From positions 8,796,001-8,860,000 of the forward strand of contig NZ_CP066356.1 of the NCBI RefSeq assembly GCF_023278185.1: a stretch of DNA of 64,000 nt, written 5' to 3'. This document shows positions 7,996 to 15,904 of the stretch, piece after piece; position 1 is the first letter of the stretch; every line of letters starts with the position of its first letter. Made by a program: the position numbers and the translations under genes. Below the pieces are notes generated by a model. It was not told the DNA's origin, did not search any database, and saw only the letters and a list, made by a program, of their open reading frames with translations. This DNA is from Bradyrhizobium elkanii USDA 76 (GTDB lineage Bacteria > Pseudomonadota > Alphaproteobacteria > Rhizobiales > Xanthobacteraceae).

Positions 7996-8874
7996 ATGAT
8001 TTTGCCTCGCACGCGCGCCTCAGCCCTCACCGCCTCCGCGCTGCTCGTGCTCGCGACCTCTCCCGCGCTTGCCGCGGGCGAGGCCGACGCTGTGCCGAAG
8101 GGCGCGGCGGTGACGGTGCTGAAGGCCGCAAAGTTCTGCTTCGGCAATATCGTCGAGGTCTCCGGCATCGTGCTGCCACGCGACGAGCAGCAGATCCGGC
8201 CCGACCGTTTCGGCTTGAAGGTGGCGGAGGTGATGGCCGATCCCGGCGACACCGTCACCGCCGGCCAGGTGCTGGCGAAGCTGACCGACGGCACCAACTC
8301 GGTCAACGTCACGGCGCCGGTGGCGGGCACGATCTCGGCGTCGTCGGCGATCATAGGCAGCCCGGCATCGGGCAAGGACGCGCTGTTCTCGATCATCGCC
8401 AAGAGCGAGTACGATCTGGTCGGCATGGTGCCGACCCGCGACATCGCCAAGCTGAAGACCGAGCAGACGGCGCAGCTCAAGATCCTCGGCGCCGGCGATC
8501 TCGACGGCAAGGTGCGGCGGATCGCGCCGACGGTCGAGCCGAACAGCCAGCTCGGCCAGGTCTTCATCGGCATCGGCGCGAACAAGCGGCTGCTGGTGAA
8601 TTCGTCCGGCCGCGCCCAGATCAAGACCGGACAGAGCTGCGGCGTCGCGGTGCCGCTGACCGCAATCCTGTATTCCACCGCGGGCACCGTGGTGCAGGTG
8701 GTGCGCGGCGGCCGCGTCGAGACGCGGCGGGTCGAGACCGGATTGATGTCGGCGGGACAGGTCGAGATCCGCGACGGCATCCAGGAAGGCGACATCGTCG
8801 TCGCCCGCGCCGGCGCGCTGCTGCGCGAGGGCGATCCGGTGCGGCCGGTGGGTGCGAGCGCGGATGCGAAGTAG
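7996..8874 (+). CDS. RND-type periplasmic adaptor (HlyD-like) protein
   Basis: A 292-residue protein with a clear signal peptide (TASALLVLATSPALAAG). The body follows the layout of efflux membrane-fusion proteins: a lipoyl-like half motif (VAEVMADPGDTVTAGQVLAKL) facing VTAPVAGTISASSAIIGS, then a beta-barrel region, and a C-terminal membrane-proximal part ending RDGIQEGDIVVARAGALLRE. The long alpha-hairpin of typical adaptors is almost absent; the two lipoyl halves are joined by a few residues, so it is a short variant. Such proteins bridge inner-membrane pumps and outer-membrane channels, but no pump or TolC-like gene is adjacent. The ATG before ILPRTRAS is chosen because the signal peptide follows it. 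Confidence 0.78.
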   Translation: MILPRTRASALTASALLVLATSPALAAGEADAVPKGAAVTVLKAAKFCFGNIVEVSGIVLPRDEQQIRPDRFGLKVAEVMADPGDTVTAGQVLAKLTDGTNSVNVTAPVAGTISASSAIIGSPASGKDALFSIIAKSEYDLVGMVPTRDIAKLKTEQTAQLKILGAGDLDGKVRRIAPTVEPNSQLGQVFIGIGANKRLLVNSSGRAQIKTGQSCGVAVPLTAILYSTAGTVVQVVRGGRVETRRVETGLMSAGQVEIRDGIQEGDIVVARAGALLREGDPVRPVGASADAK

Positions 8875-8893
8875 GCGGCGCTACATCCACAGT

Positions 8894-9024
8894 GTCGTCC
8901 CGGGCAAGCGAAGCGCGACCCGGGACCCATAACCACGAATGCGCGAATAGGATTGCGCTGGGGCCACAGCGCGGAGCCACAATAACCGGTCGTGGTTATG
9001 GGTCCTGGCTTTCGCCAGGACGAC
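8894..9024. repeat. Long palindrome GTCGTCCCGGG…CCAGGACGAC
   Basis: Arms include GTCGTCCCGGGCAAGCGAAG versus TGGCTTTCGCCAGGACGAC and ACCCATAACCACGA versus TCGTGGTTATGGGT. It lies between convergent genes (adaptor on plus, caspase-like on minus) and could end both transcripts. The same design recurs at 22141-22268. Confidence 0.78.
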
Positions 9025-9043
9025 ATTGAGGAGACGGCGTGCC

Positions 9044-9895
9044 TCAGCCGCCGAGCTTGATGTCTTCCAGCAGCGACGAGGACACGCTCGGCACCTGCTC
9101 GCCTTCGCTGGCGCGCGAGATGGCGACGCGGGTCTTGTTGAACGCGCTTTCGGCGCCGGCCTGGGCGTTGAGGTTGTTGAGCAGCTCGGAGACCAGCACG
9201 CTGTTCGGCGCCTTGCTGTCGTCGGCGACCTTGCCCGGCGTCGCCGAGCTCAGCACGATGGTGTTCTCCGGCGGGCTGATCGGCGCGAGACCGTGCGAGA
9301 ACGCGCGGAAGCGGCGCTCATAGGGATTGCGGCGCGAGGCATCGAGCACGACGAGCTTGGCCTTGGCGCCGCGCTCCTTCATCGCATCGAGCACGGACTC
9401 GACGCTGACGCCGGTGCGCTTGACGTCGGCTTCCTTCCAGATCGTGGCGTCGACCGGGATCATGTAGCTCTCGCGGCCGACCTGCACACCGTAGCCGCCG
9501 AAGAACAGCATCACGACGGTGTCGGGGCGAATTTTCGCCTTCATGCGCTCGACCGCGCGGAACATGTCGTCCTTGGTCGCATCCTCGACCACGTCGACGT
9601 CAAAGCCCTCGCGGCGCAGCGCCGTCGACAGGGTGCGGGCATCGTTGATCGGCTGGGCCAGCGGCGCTGCGGCGTCCGGGTAATGGCCGTTGCCGATGAT
9701 CAGCGCGAGGCGGGAGGTGCCGGTCGGAATGCTGCCGGTCAGCTCGGTGGCGACGACCTTGTCGCCACCCTTGGCGACATCGAGGGTGCGCTTGTTGAGC
9801 GCGGCATGGGCGCCAATCGCCAGCGACACCGTGCCGGCCACCGCCACGCAGACGGCGATGGTGCGGCGGGAAATGCGAAGCTGCCTAAGGTCCAT
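9044..9895 (-). CDS. Caspase-fold protein lacking the catalytic His and Cys (pseudo-caspase)
   Basis: A 283-residue protein with an N-terminal membrane anchor or signal (AVCVAVAGTVSLAIGAHA) and then a caspase p20-like domain: RLALIIGNGHYPDAAAPL, NDARTLSTALRREGFDVDVV, then the strands that normally carry the catalytic pair. The His position reads FFGGYGVQVGRESY (usual: GHG) and the Cys position reads VVLDASRRNPYERRF (usual: DAC). Both catalytic residues are therefore replaced, by Tyr and Ser, so proteolysis is unlikely and a binding or scaffold role is more plausible (inference). The ATG at 9895 is preceded by AGGAACGCT, a good ribosome site; the open frame extends 6 codons upstream to a TTG without one. 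Exported to the periplasm or membrane-anchored facing it. Confidence 0.85.
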   Translation of the reverse strand: MDLRQLRISRRTIAVCVAVAGTVSLAIGAHAALNKRTLDVAKGGDKVVATELTGSIPTGTSRLALIIGNGHYPDAAAPLAQPINDARTLSTALRREGFDVDVVEDATKDDMFRAVERMKAKIRPDTVVMLFFGGYGVQVGRESYMIPVDATIWKEADVKRTGVSVESVLDAMKERGAKAKLVVLDASRRNPYERRFRAFSHGLAPISPPENTIVLSSATPGKVADDSKAPNSVLVSELLNNLNAQAGAESAFNKTRVAISRASEGEQVPSVSSSLLEDIKLGG

Positions 9896-10258
9896 AGCGT
9901 TCCTAAGTCCCAATTCTTATCCCGATGGCGCTCAAGCGAAGATCGCGCCAGTTAGTCGCGTCAAAGACGTTCAGGTTTAATGGGGTTGAGCTGTGTGTGC
10001 CGTTGAATTGAACTCAATTTGCGGCGCTGCAACAAACGCTCCTTTAACCCGGACGGCCGCCCGGGGCAACCTGAATTGCCGCATGCCGCCGCCCGGCAGA
10101 GGCCATTGACGCCGTTAAAATCCCGTTACGTGACCTCAGTCACATTTGTGTTTTGTAGAGATTCATGTAGCTTTCCAAAGGCTTGCGAGTTTGGGGCAGA
10201 GCGACTGGAAACACCGTCGGGCGGCGGCGTTAACCGGTTCCTCGGGAAAGGGGATTCT

Positions 10259-11995
10259 TTGAGCTTCTTGGGCCTTCACGAGATCGCAGGCGCGGTGTGC
10301 CAGTCGCTGACCGTCAGGAAGGACGGCCCGTCGCTGTACGACGTCTGCGACCCCGTGCTGCAGGCCTATCGCGGCGGCGATGCCCATCTCGGAAAATTCT
10401 ACCGGACCGCGCTCGGCAACCCGCCGCTGCGCGCGCTGCTCCGCCGCACCGGCCTGCCCGCGCTCAACGATCCCGACCGCCTCGCCGGCCTGCGTGCGGC
10501 GCTCACCGCGGCGCGCGACGTCGCGGCGCCGGACTGGGCCGCGATCGGCACGCCCGTCGCAGCACTGATGGACGGTATCGGCGTGCACCACCCGGCCCCG
10601 CCCGCCGCGTCGGCACCGGGTCGCCCGCCGGAGATCGCCGAGATCGACCGCGTGATCCGCCTGACCGGCGCGCATCTCCTGCGCTCCTTCGGCAGGAACG
10701 GCTTCATCCCGACCTATGCTGCCTTCAATTTGATCGGCGACCCCGACGTCGGCGGGCGCGAACTGCTGATGGCGCTGACCGGGCTGAACGCGCGCGGCTA
10801 CAAGAACTCGACCCTGCTGTTCAATCTGGCGCGGATCTTCATCGCGCATTCGCCGGCGCGCGCGCTGATCAACCCGGCCTGGCGCGGCATCGCCGAGCCG
10901 ATGTGGGAGCCGGTGCAGATCCGCCACCGCTCGGCCTATTACGACGCCTTCTTCACCGAGGCGCTGCTCGGCTTCGTCGAGACCGGGCTTGCCGCGCCGG
11001 ATGAAGCTGTTACCGCGCGGCGCGCGATCGCCGACATGGTGGACTTTTGCCTGAAGACCAGCGCCGAGGAGGTGCCGTCGCATGACGGCTCGACGGTGAA
11101 GGTCATCACCGCGCTGGCGCCGGGCCGGCATCCGCGCTTCTCGCGTTTCTTCGCCCAGATCAAGCAGGATCTCGGCTTCGGCATCTATGTGCCGGACTGC
11201 GACACCACGGCGTGCTCGTTCTCGGCCGCGACCCAGGCCGGCTCCGACGATCCGATCCTGCAGCAGCCGCTGCTCGACTTCTACCGCGGCTACCAGGTGC
11301 GATCGGGCGCCAACGAGCCGCGTGTCACCGTGCCGCTCAACGATCACCTTGACTACGATGGCGGCGTCGTCACCTGGATCGACAATCTCGCCGGCGAGCG
11401 GCCCTATGGCAACGACCTCGATCCGACGCTGAACCTCGACATCCTCGAGGTCTCGTTCCGCAACCTCGCCCGCTGGCAGATCATCGAGACGCCGCAGCGG
11501 CTGGAGACGGTGCATCGCATCATCGCCTTCCAGAAACATCTGGTCGAAAGCGGCGCGTTCAAAAACCCGCGCTCGCACATCTATTATCTGCCCGAGCTCT
11601 ATTCGGCCTATTTCGGCCGCTGCTATGCCGCCTTCGTCGCGCTGCCGCTGGCGGCGCAGCGCATCATCGATCCCGGCAACGTGTTCGCGCTGATCCGCGC
11701 CCGCGTGCTCGGCTATGTCACGCACGAGCTGATCGCCCACGAGATGAACCCGTTCGACGCCGCGCTGGCGCTGATGGCGCTGGCGCATCTCGGCGCCGAG
11801 GTCTCGACCTTCACGCCGGCGCTGCACTGCATCGTGCAGGGCCTCGGCGAGGGCGGCCGCAAGGGGCCCTACCGGGCCTATGAGTGGAACAAGATGAAGA
11901 CGCCGACCCGCATCCTGGTCGGCGGGCCGGAGGTGACCTCGGCCTTCGTGCTGATGGCCCTGGCGCTGGCGAGGAAGCGAATGGCCGCAGTGTAG
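10259..11995 (+). CDS. Large helical hypothetical protein with a DxDTTA motif
   Basis: A 578-residue protein I do not recognise as a whole. It is mostly helical, without signal peptide or membrane segments. Residues 313-318 read DCDTTA, close to the DxDDTA motif that protonates the substrate in class II terpene cyclases and squalene-hopene cyclases; other helical repeats (LPELYSAYFGRCYAAFVALP, NPFDAALALMALAHLGAEVS) would fit an alpha/alpha-barrel fold. This resemblance is short and does not prove cyclase activity. The start is a TTG with AAAGGGGA about 5 nt upstream; the 80 residues before it in frame look non-coding. It has no operon partner: a pseudo-caspase gene lies divergently upstream (363 bp) and a nested palindrome follows. 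Confidence 0.72.
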   Translation: MSFLGLHEIAGAVCQSLTVRKDGPSLYDVCDPVLQAYRGGDAHLGKFYRTALGNPPLRALLRRTGLPALNDPDRLAGLRAALTAARDVAAPDWAAIGTPVAALMDGIGVHHPAPPAASAPGRPPEIAEIDRVIRLTGAHLLRSFGRNGFIPTYAAFNLIGDPDVGGRELLMALTGLNARGYKNSTLLFNLARIFIAHSPARALINPAWRGIAEPMWEPVQIRHRSAYYDAFFTEALLGFVETGLAAPDEAVTARRAIADMVDFCLKTSAEEVPSHDGSTVKVITALAPGRHPRFSRFFAQIKQDLGFGIYVPDCDTTACSFSAATQAGSDDPILQQPLLDFYRGYQVRSGANEPRVTVPLNDHLDYDGGVVTWIDNLAGERPYGNDLDPTLNLDILEVSFRNLARWQIIETPQRLETVHRIIAFQKHLVESGAFKNPRSHIYYLPELYSAYFGRCYAAFVALPLAAQRIIDPGNVFALIRARVLGYVTHELIAHEMNPFDAALALMALAHLGAEVSTFTPALHCIVQGLGEGGRKGPYRAYEWNKMKTPTRILVGGPEVTSAFVLMALALARKRMAAV

Positions 11996-12020
11996 GATGG
12001 ATGGAGCGAAGTCGCCTTGT

Positions 12021-12393
12021 TCACCCTCCCCTGGAGGGGGAGGGCTATCGCATATAAGCTCGGTCGCTCCACCAACTCGTCATGCCCGGGCTTGTCCCGG
12101 GCATCCACGTCTTTGTTTCCAGGTGAAGAAAGACGTGGATGGCCGGGACAAGCCCGGCCATGACGGTGCGGACAAATCCATTTCCTCCCATATGCGATAG
12201 CCCTGCCTGGAGGGGGAGGGTCGTATCGCATCGCGCGAAGCAAGATGCGATACGGGGTGGGGTGATGCCTCCACACGGGCACCGCTTCTATGGAGAGACT
12301 GTCACCCCACCTCGGTCCGCATCGCGCTACGCTTCATGCGAACCGATCCCAGAGCGAGCTTCGCTCGTCTCGACCCCTCCAGGGGAGGATGAC
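12021..12393. repeat. Nested intergenic palindromes
   Basis: An outer element runs from TCACCCTCCCCTGGAGGGGG to CCCCTCCAGGGGAGGATGAC. Inside it, CTATCGCATAT (12045-12055) and ATATGCGATAG (12190-12200) face each other around a second complete palindrome, 12079-12165 (CGTCATGCCCGGGCTTGTCC … AAGCCCGGCCATGACGG). CTGGAGGGGGAGGG occurs as a direct repeat at 12031-12044 and 12207-12220. The arrangement suggests one repeat family inserted into another. No gene lies in 11996-12538. Confidence 0.75.
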
Positions 12394-12538
12394 ATCGCGG
12401 AGCCGGATGACGCGAAGTTGAAACTGGCGGAAACGCAACAGCACTGGCACGGTTGCCCAATTGCCCGCACAATCGTTGGGCACTGACCTCTGCACGCCAA
12501 AAGCCATTTGAACGACAAGAACCTGGCCGGGAACGCCG

Positions 12539-13264
12539 ATGTTCAAGACGCTGCTCACCGCGGGCCTGCTGCTCTCGCTGCCGACGCTCGCTGTCGCCGC
12601 CGACATCACCGGCGTGCCGAAGATCCGTGACGGCGACCAGCTCATGATCGGCAGCGTCCGCATCCGCCTCGCAGGCGTCGACGCGCCATCGACCGACCAG
12701 CTCTGCCTCAACACCAAGGGCGAGCGCTGGACCTGCGGCGTCGCGGCGCGCGACGAGCTGATCAAGCATGCCGGCAGCAAGAGCTGGACCTGCCACGCCC
12801 GCTCGGTCGATCGCCGCGGCCGCACCATCGCGCGCTGCGAGGTCGACGGCGAGGACATCCAGAAATGGCTGGTCGCGAGCGGCTGGGCGCTGGCCTACAC
12901 CCGCGCCTCGCATGACTATGAAGCCGACGAGAAGGCCGCGCGTGAGGCAAAAGCCGGGATGTGGCAGGGCGCCTTCATCGCGCCGTGGGACTGGCGGGTG
13001 CGCAACAAGAAGACCACCGTGCTCGGCGCGGTGAAGCCGCCGGACGGCGCCAACGCGATCCTGCTCGCCTCGGCCTCCGGCCCGGTGGCGCCCTCGCCCG
13101 ACTGCACCATCAAGGGCAACGTCAACCGCTCCGGCGAATGCATCTTTCACCAGCGGACCAGCCGCTGGTACGCCAAGATCGAGATGAAGATCAGCAAGGG
13201 CACGCGCTGGTTCTGCTCGGTCGAGGAGGCCGAGGCCGCGGGCTGCCGCGAGACCCGGCGCTGA
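12539..13264 (+). CDS. Secreted thermonuclease-like (SNase-fold) protein
   Basis: A 241-residue protein with a signal peptide (MFKTLLTAGLLLSLPTLAVA, then A-D). The staphylococcal-nuclease fold is visible at about 25-140: IRDGDQLMIGSVRIRLAGVD, the Arg-containing DRRGRTIARC strand and WLVASGWALAYTRASHDYEA. Catalytic Arg equivalents are present, but the general-base Glu expected right after DAP (DAPE in staphylococcal nuclease) is Ser here (DAPSTDQLC). Nuclease activity is therefore doubtful. A second C-terminal region (CTIKGNVNRSGECIFHQRTS … KGTRWFCSVEEAEAAGCRETR) has paired Cys residues and resembles a small periplasmic module. Location: periplasm or outside. It is followed by a palindrome and the LssY-C gene. 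Confidence 0.8.
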   Translation: MFKTLLTAGLLLSLPTLAVAADITGVPKIRDGDQLMIGSVRIRLAGVDAPSTDQLCLNTKGERWTCGVAARDELIKHAGSKSWTCHARSVDRRGRTIARCEVDGEDIQKWLVASGWALAYTRASHDYEADEKAAREAKAGMWQGAFIAPWDWRVRNKKTTVLGAVKPPDGANAILLASASGPVAPSPDCTIKGNVNRSGECIFHQRTSRWYAKIEMKISKGTRWFCSVEEAEAAGCRETRR

Positions 13265-13308
13265 CACCTGATGGAATGAGATTGACGTGCAGCCGCAACG
13301 GCAGTCTG

Positions 13309-13440
13309 CTCCCTCTCCCGCTTGCTTGCGGGGGAGGGCTGGGGTGGGGGTCTCGCCACGAATCATATTCCGGAGATAGCCCCCACCCGGATCGCATCCT
13401 CGATGCGATTCGACCTCCCCTGCAAGCGGGAGAGGTGAAG
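13309..13440. repeat. Palindrome CCCTCTCCCGCTTGC…GCAAGCGGGAGAGG
   Basis: Arms CCTCTCCCGCTTGC and GCAAGCGGGAGAGG with internal GGGTGGGGGTCTCG / CCCCCACCC. Its right arm ends 8 bp before the LssY-C start codon, and AGAGGTGAAGGG at that end can act as the ribosome site, so a folded repeat would hide the start of the next gene. Confidence 0.75.
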
Positions 13441-13448
13441 GGAATGCT

Positions 13449-14282
13449 ATGACCGATACCGGGGTCAATCAGCAGAAGCCACGCCGGCGCAGCCGCCTCC
13501 GGCAGGCGCAGATCCTGTTGCTGTTCGTCCTGGCGATCTACCTGATCGCGGCCTATCTGCTGCTGCCGGCGCTGTGGACGCATTACGAGCATCAGAAGGG
13601 CCTCGCCAATCTGCCGATGGTGACGCGCACCGCGCAGGGCATTCCCGGCGATCCGATGAATGTCGGGCTGATCGGCGACAAGAGGGACGTGGTCTGCGCG
13701 ATGCACGAGGCCGGCTGGTTTCCGGCCGATCCGGTGACGCTGAAATCCTCGATCGAGATCGTGGGCAGCGTGCTGCTCGATCGTCCCTACAAGGATGCGC
13801 CGGTGAGCAACCTGTTCTATCTCGACCGCCGCGAGGATCTCGCCTTCGAGCGGCCGGTCGGATCGAGCGCGGACCGCCGCAACCATGTCCGGTTCTGGAA
13901 GGTGCTCGATCAGGGCGAGGAGAAGCGCCCGGTGTGGCTGGGCGCTGCGACGCTCGACCGCAGCGTCGGCGTCAGCCACTACACAGGCGCGGTGACGCAC
14001 CACATCGCGGCCGACCTCGACGCCGAACGTGCGCTGCTCGCCACTGACCTCGAGTCCGCCGGCATGGTCACCGCGAAATATCAGGTCACCGGCATCGGCC
14101 CGACCTTCAACGGCCGCAATGGCGGCGGCGATCCCTATTACACCGACGGCGAAATCTGGGTGCTGCGGCTGGTCGAGGCCTGCCGCAAGAACAACGGCAC
14201 CGTCGAGCAGCTCCCGAGCCCCGCCGCGACCGAGTTCAAGGACCAGGTCTGGCGCGCGGTCGTCGAAGCGATCGGCAAGTAG
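13449..14282 (+). CDS. LssY C-terminal-domain membrane-anchored protein
   Basis: A 277-residue protein with a basic N-terminus and one transmembrane helix (QILLLFVLAIYLIAAYLLLP), followed by a domain that matches the C-terminal region of Legionella LssY: MHEAGWFPADPVTLKSSIEI, then LLDRPYKDAPVSNLFYLDRR and DRRNHVRFWKV. The role of this domain is not established; in Legionella it is part of a membrane protein encoded beside a secretion locus. Here only the soluble module plus an anchor is present, probably facing the periplasm. Late residues (GRNGGGDPYYTDGEIWVLRL) are also typical. The start has GAAGGGA upstream, contributed by the preceding palindrome. Confidence 0.82.
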   Translation: MTDTGVNQQKPRRRSRLRQAQILLLFVLAIYLIAAYLLLPALWTHYEHQKGLANLPMVTRTAQGIPGDPMNVGLIGDKRDVVCAMHEAGWFPADPVTLKSSIEIVGSVLLDRPYKDAPVSNLFYLDRREDLAFERPVGSSADRRNHVRFWKVLDQGEEKRPVWLGAATLDRSVGVSHYTGAVTHHIAADLDAERALLATDLESAGMVTAKYQVTGIGPTFNGRNGGGDPYYTDGEIWVLRLVEACRKNNGTVEQLPSPAATEFKDQVWRAVVEAIGK

Positions 14283-14413
14283 CAGCGTGTCCCGCGGTTT
14301 TGGAAACGCTGGATTGCTTCGTCCTGCTCGCAATCGAAGCCGCGATGGAATAGTCTCCGCACCTGACCCCTCACACGCATGATTTGCGCGCTTTATCCAA
14401 AAGGAACAGGACG

Positions 14414-15598
14414 ATGACCGTTCGCGCGGGCCGGGAATTTCTGGCCATCCCCGGGCCCACCACGATGCCCGATCAGGTGCTGCAGGCAATGCACCGCCCG
14501 GCGCTCGATATCTACTCCAACGAGATGGTCGAACTGACTGACAGCCTGCTGCGCGACCTGTCACGGCTGTTCGCCACCCAGGGCAAGTCCTACATCTACA
14601 TTTCCAACGGCCACGGCGCCTGGGAGGCGACGCTCTCCAACGTGCTGTCGCGCGGCGACAAGGTGCTGGTGCTGGAGAGCGGGCGCTTCGCGATCGGCTG
14701 GGGCCAGGCCGCGGCCGCGATGGGCGCCGAGGTCGAGGTGCTGAAGGGCGACTGGCGCCGCGCGATCCGTCCGGCCGAGGTCGAGGAGCGGCTGCGGCGC
14801 GACAAGGAGCACACGATCAAGGCGATCCTGGTGGTGCAGGTCGACACCGCCTCGGGCGCCTATAACGACATCGAGGCGATCGGCAAGGCGATCAAGGCCG
14901 CCGGCCATCCTGCATTATACATGGTCGACACCGTGGCCTCGCTCGGCTGCATGCCGTTCGAGATGGACAAATGGTATGTCGACGTCGCGATGTCTGGCTC
15001 GCAGAAGGGCCTGATGACGCCGCCCGGCCTCGGCTTCGTCGCCGCCAACGACCGCGCCTGGGACGCCCACAAGAAAGCCGATCTGCGCACGCCCTATTGG
15101 GACTGGACCGAGCGCGAGGGCTCGGAGCACTACCGCAAATATGCCGGCACCGCGCCGGTACATCTGCTGTTCGCGCTGCGCGAGGCGATCAACATGCTGC
15201 ACGCCGAAGGCCTGGAGAATGCCTTTGAGCGGCATCGGCTGCTCGGCGAAGCCGTGCGCCGCGCGGTCGCGGTCTGGGGCGAAGGACAGGTGCTCGGCTT
15301 CAACATCGCCGAGCCCGCCGAGCGCTCCAACACGGTGACGACGGTGACCGTGAAGGGCGCCGATCCCGCCGCGATCCAGCGCTACGCCAAGGAGAAATGC
15401 GGCGTGGTGCTCGGCACCGGCATCGGCGATTTGCAGGGCCAGGCCTTCCGCATCGCGCATATGGGCCACGTCAACGCCCCGATGATCCTCGGCACCCTCG
15501 CCGTCGTCGAGGTCGCGCTGACCGCGCTGAACATCCCGCACGGCAAGGCCGGCGCCGACGCCGCCATCCAATGGCTCGGCGAGAACGTGAAGGCGTAG
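14414..15598 (+). CDS. Serine-glyoxylate / alanine-glyoxylate-type aminotransferase
   Basis: A 394-residue PLP enzyme of the class V aminotransferase group. Typical blocks: FLAIPGPTTMPDQVLQAMHR, YISNGHGAWEATLSNVLSRG, the Asp in YMVDTVASLGCMPFEMD, and the PLP lysine in SGSQKGLMTPPGLGF. Relatives transfer the amino group of serine, alanine or aspartate to glyoxylate, giving glycine; some use 2-aminoethylphosphonate or pyruvate. Start: ATG with AAAGGAAC upstream; a longer frame from 14384 adds 10 unrelated residues. An ABC importer operon starts 306 bp downstream on the same strand beyond a palindrome; joint function in using an imported amino compound is possible but unproven. Confidence 0.9.
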   Translation: MTVRAGREFLAIPGPTTMPDQVLQAMHRPALDIYSNEMVELTDSLLRDLSRLFATQGKSYIYISNGHGAWEATLSNVLSRGDKVLVLESGRFAIGWGQAAAAMGAEVEVLKGDWRRAIRPAEVEERLRRDKEHTIKAILVVQVDTASGAYNDIEAIGKAIKAAGHPALYMVDTVASLGCMPFEMDKWYVDVAMSGSQKGLMTPPGLGFVAANDRAWDAHKKADLRTPYWDWTEREGSEHYRKYAGTAPVHLLFALREAINMLHAEGLENAFERHRLLGEAVRRAVAVWGEGQVLGFNIAEPAERSNTVTTVTVKGADPAAIQRYAKEKCGVVLGTGIGDLQGQAFRIAHMGHVNAPMILGTLAVVEVALTALNIPHGKAGADAAIQWLGENVKA

Positions 15599-15622
15599 CT
15601 GAGGTGGTCCGAGGCTTTAACC

Positions 15623-15761
15623 CGTCGTCCTGAGGAGCCCGCCAAAGGCGGGCGTCTCGAAGGATCGACGGTCGAGTTGCCGCCGCGAGAGAATTGGAGC
15701 ACGCTGAGAGATCCGGGCCGTCGATCCTTCGAGACGCGCTTCGCGCTCCTCAGGATGACGG
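15623..15761. repeat. Palindrome CGTCGTCCTGAGGAG…CTCCTCAGGATGACG
   Basis: Arms CGTCGTCCTGAGGAG and CTCCTCAGGATGACG, with inner GTCTCGAAGGATCGACGG / CCGTCGATCCTTCGAGAC. Same family as 5076, 6219 and 18056. It separates the aminotransferase gene from the ABC operon. The remaining bases of the gap, to 15904, hold the ABC promoter region and no gene. Confidence 0.8.
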
Positions 15762-15904
15762 AAGAGTGGTCGGGGATAACGCAACGAAGAGCTGCCACGA
15801 CTTTTTGCGAAGGCCCGAACACTTTCCGTCGTCATCATTTTCCGCTTTACTGCCGGCAACAGCCGGGCACGGATCCCTGCGACACAACAAAATGGAGGGA
15901 CCGC

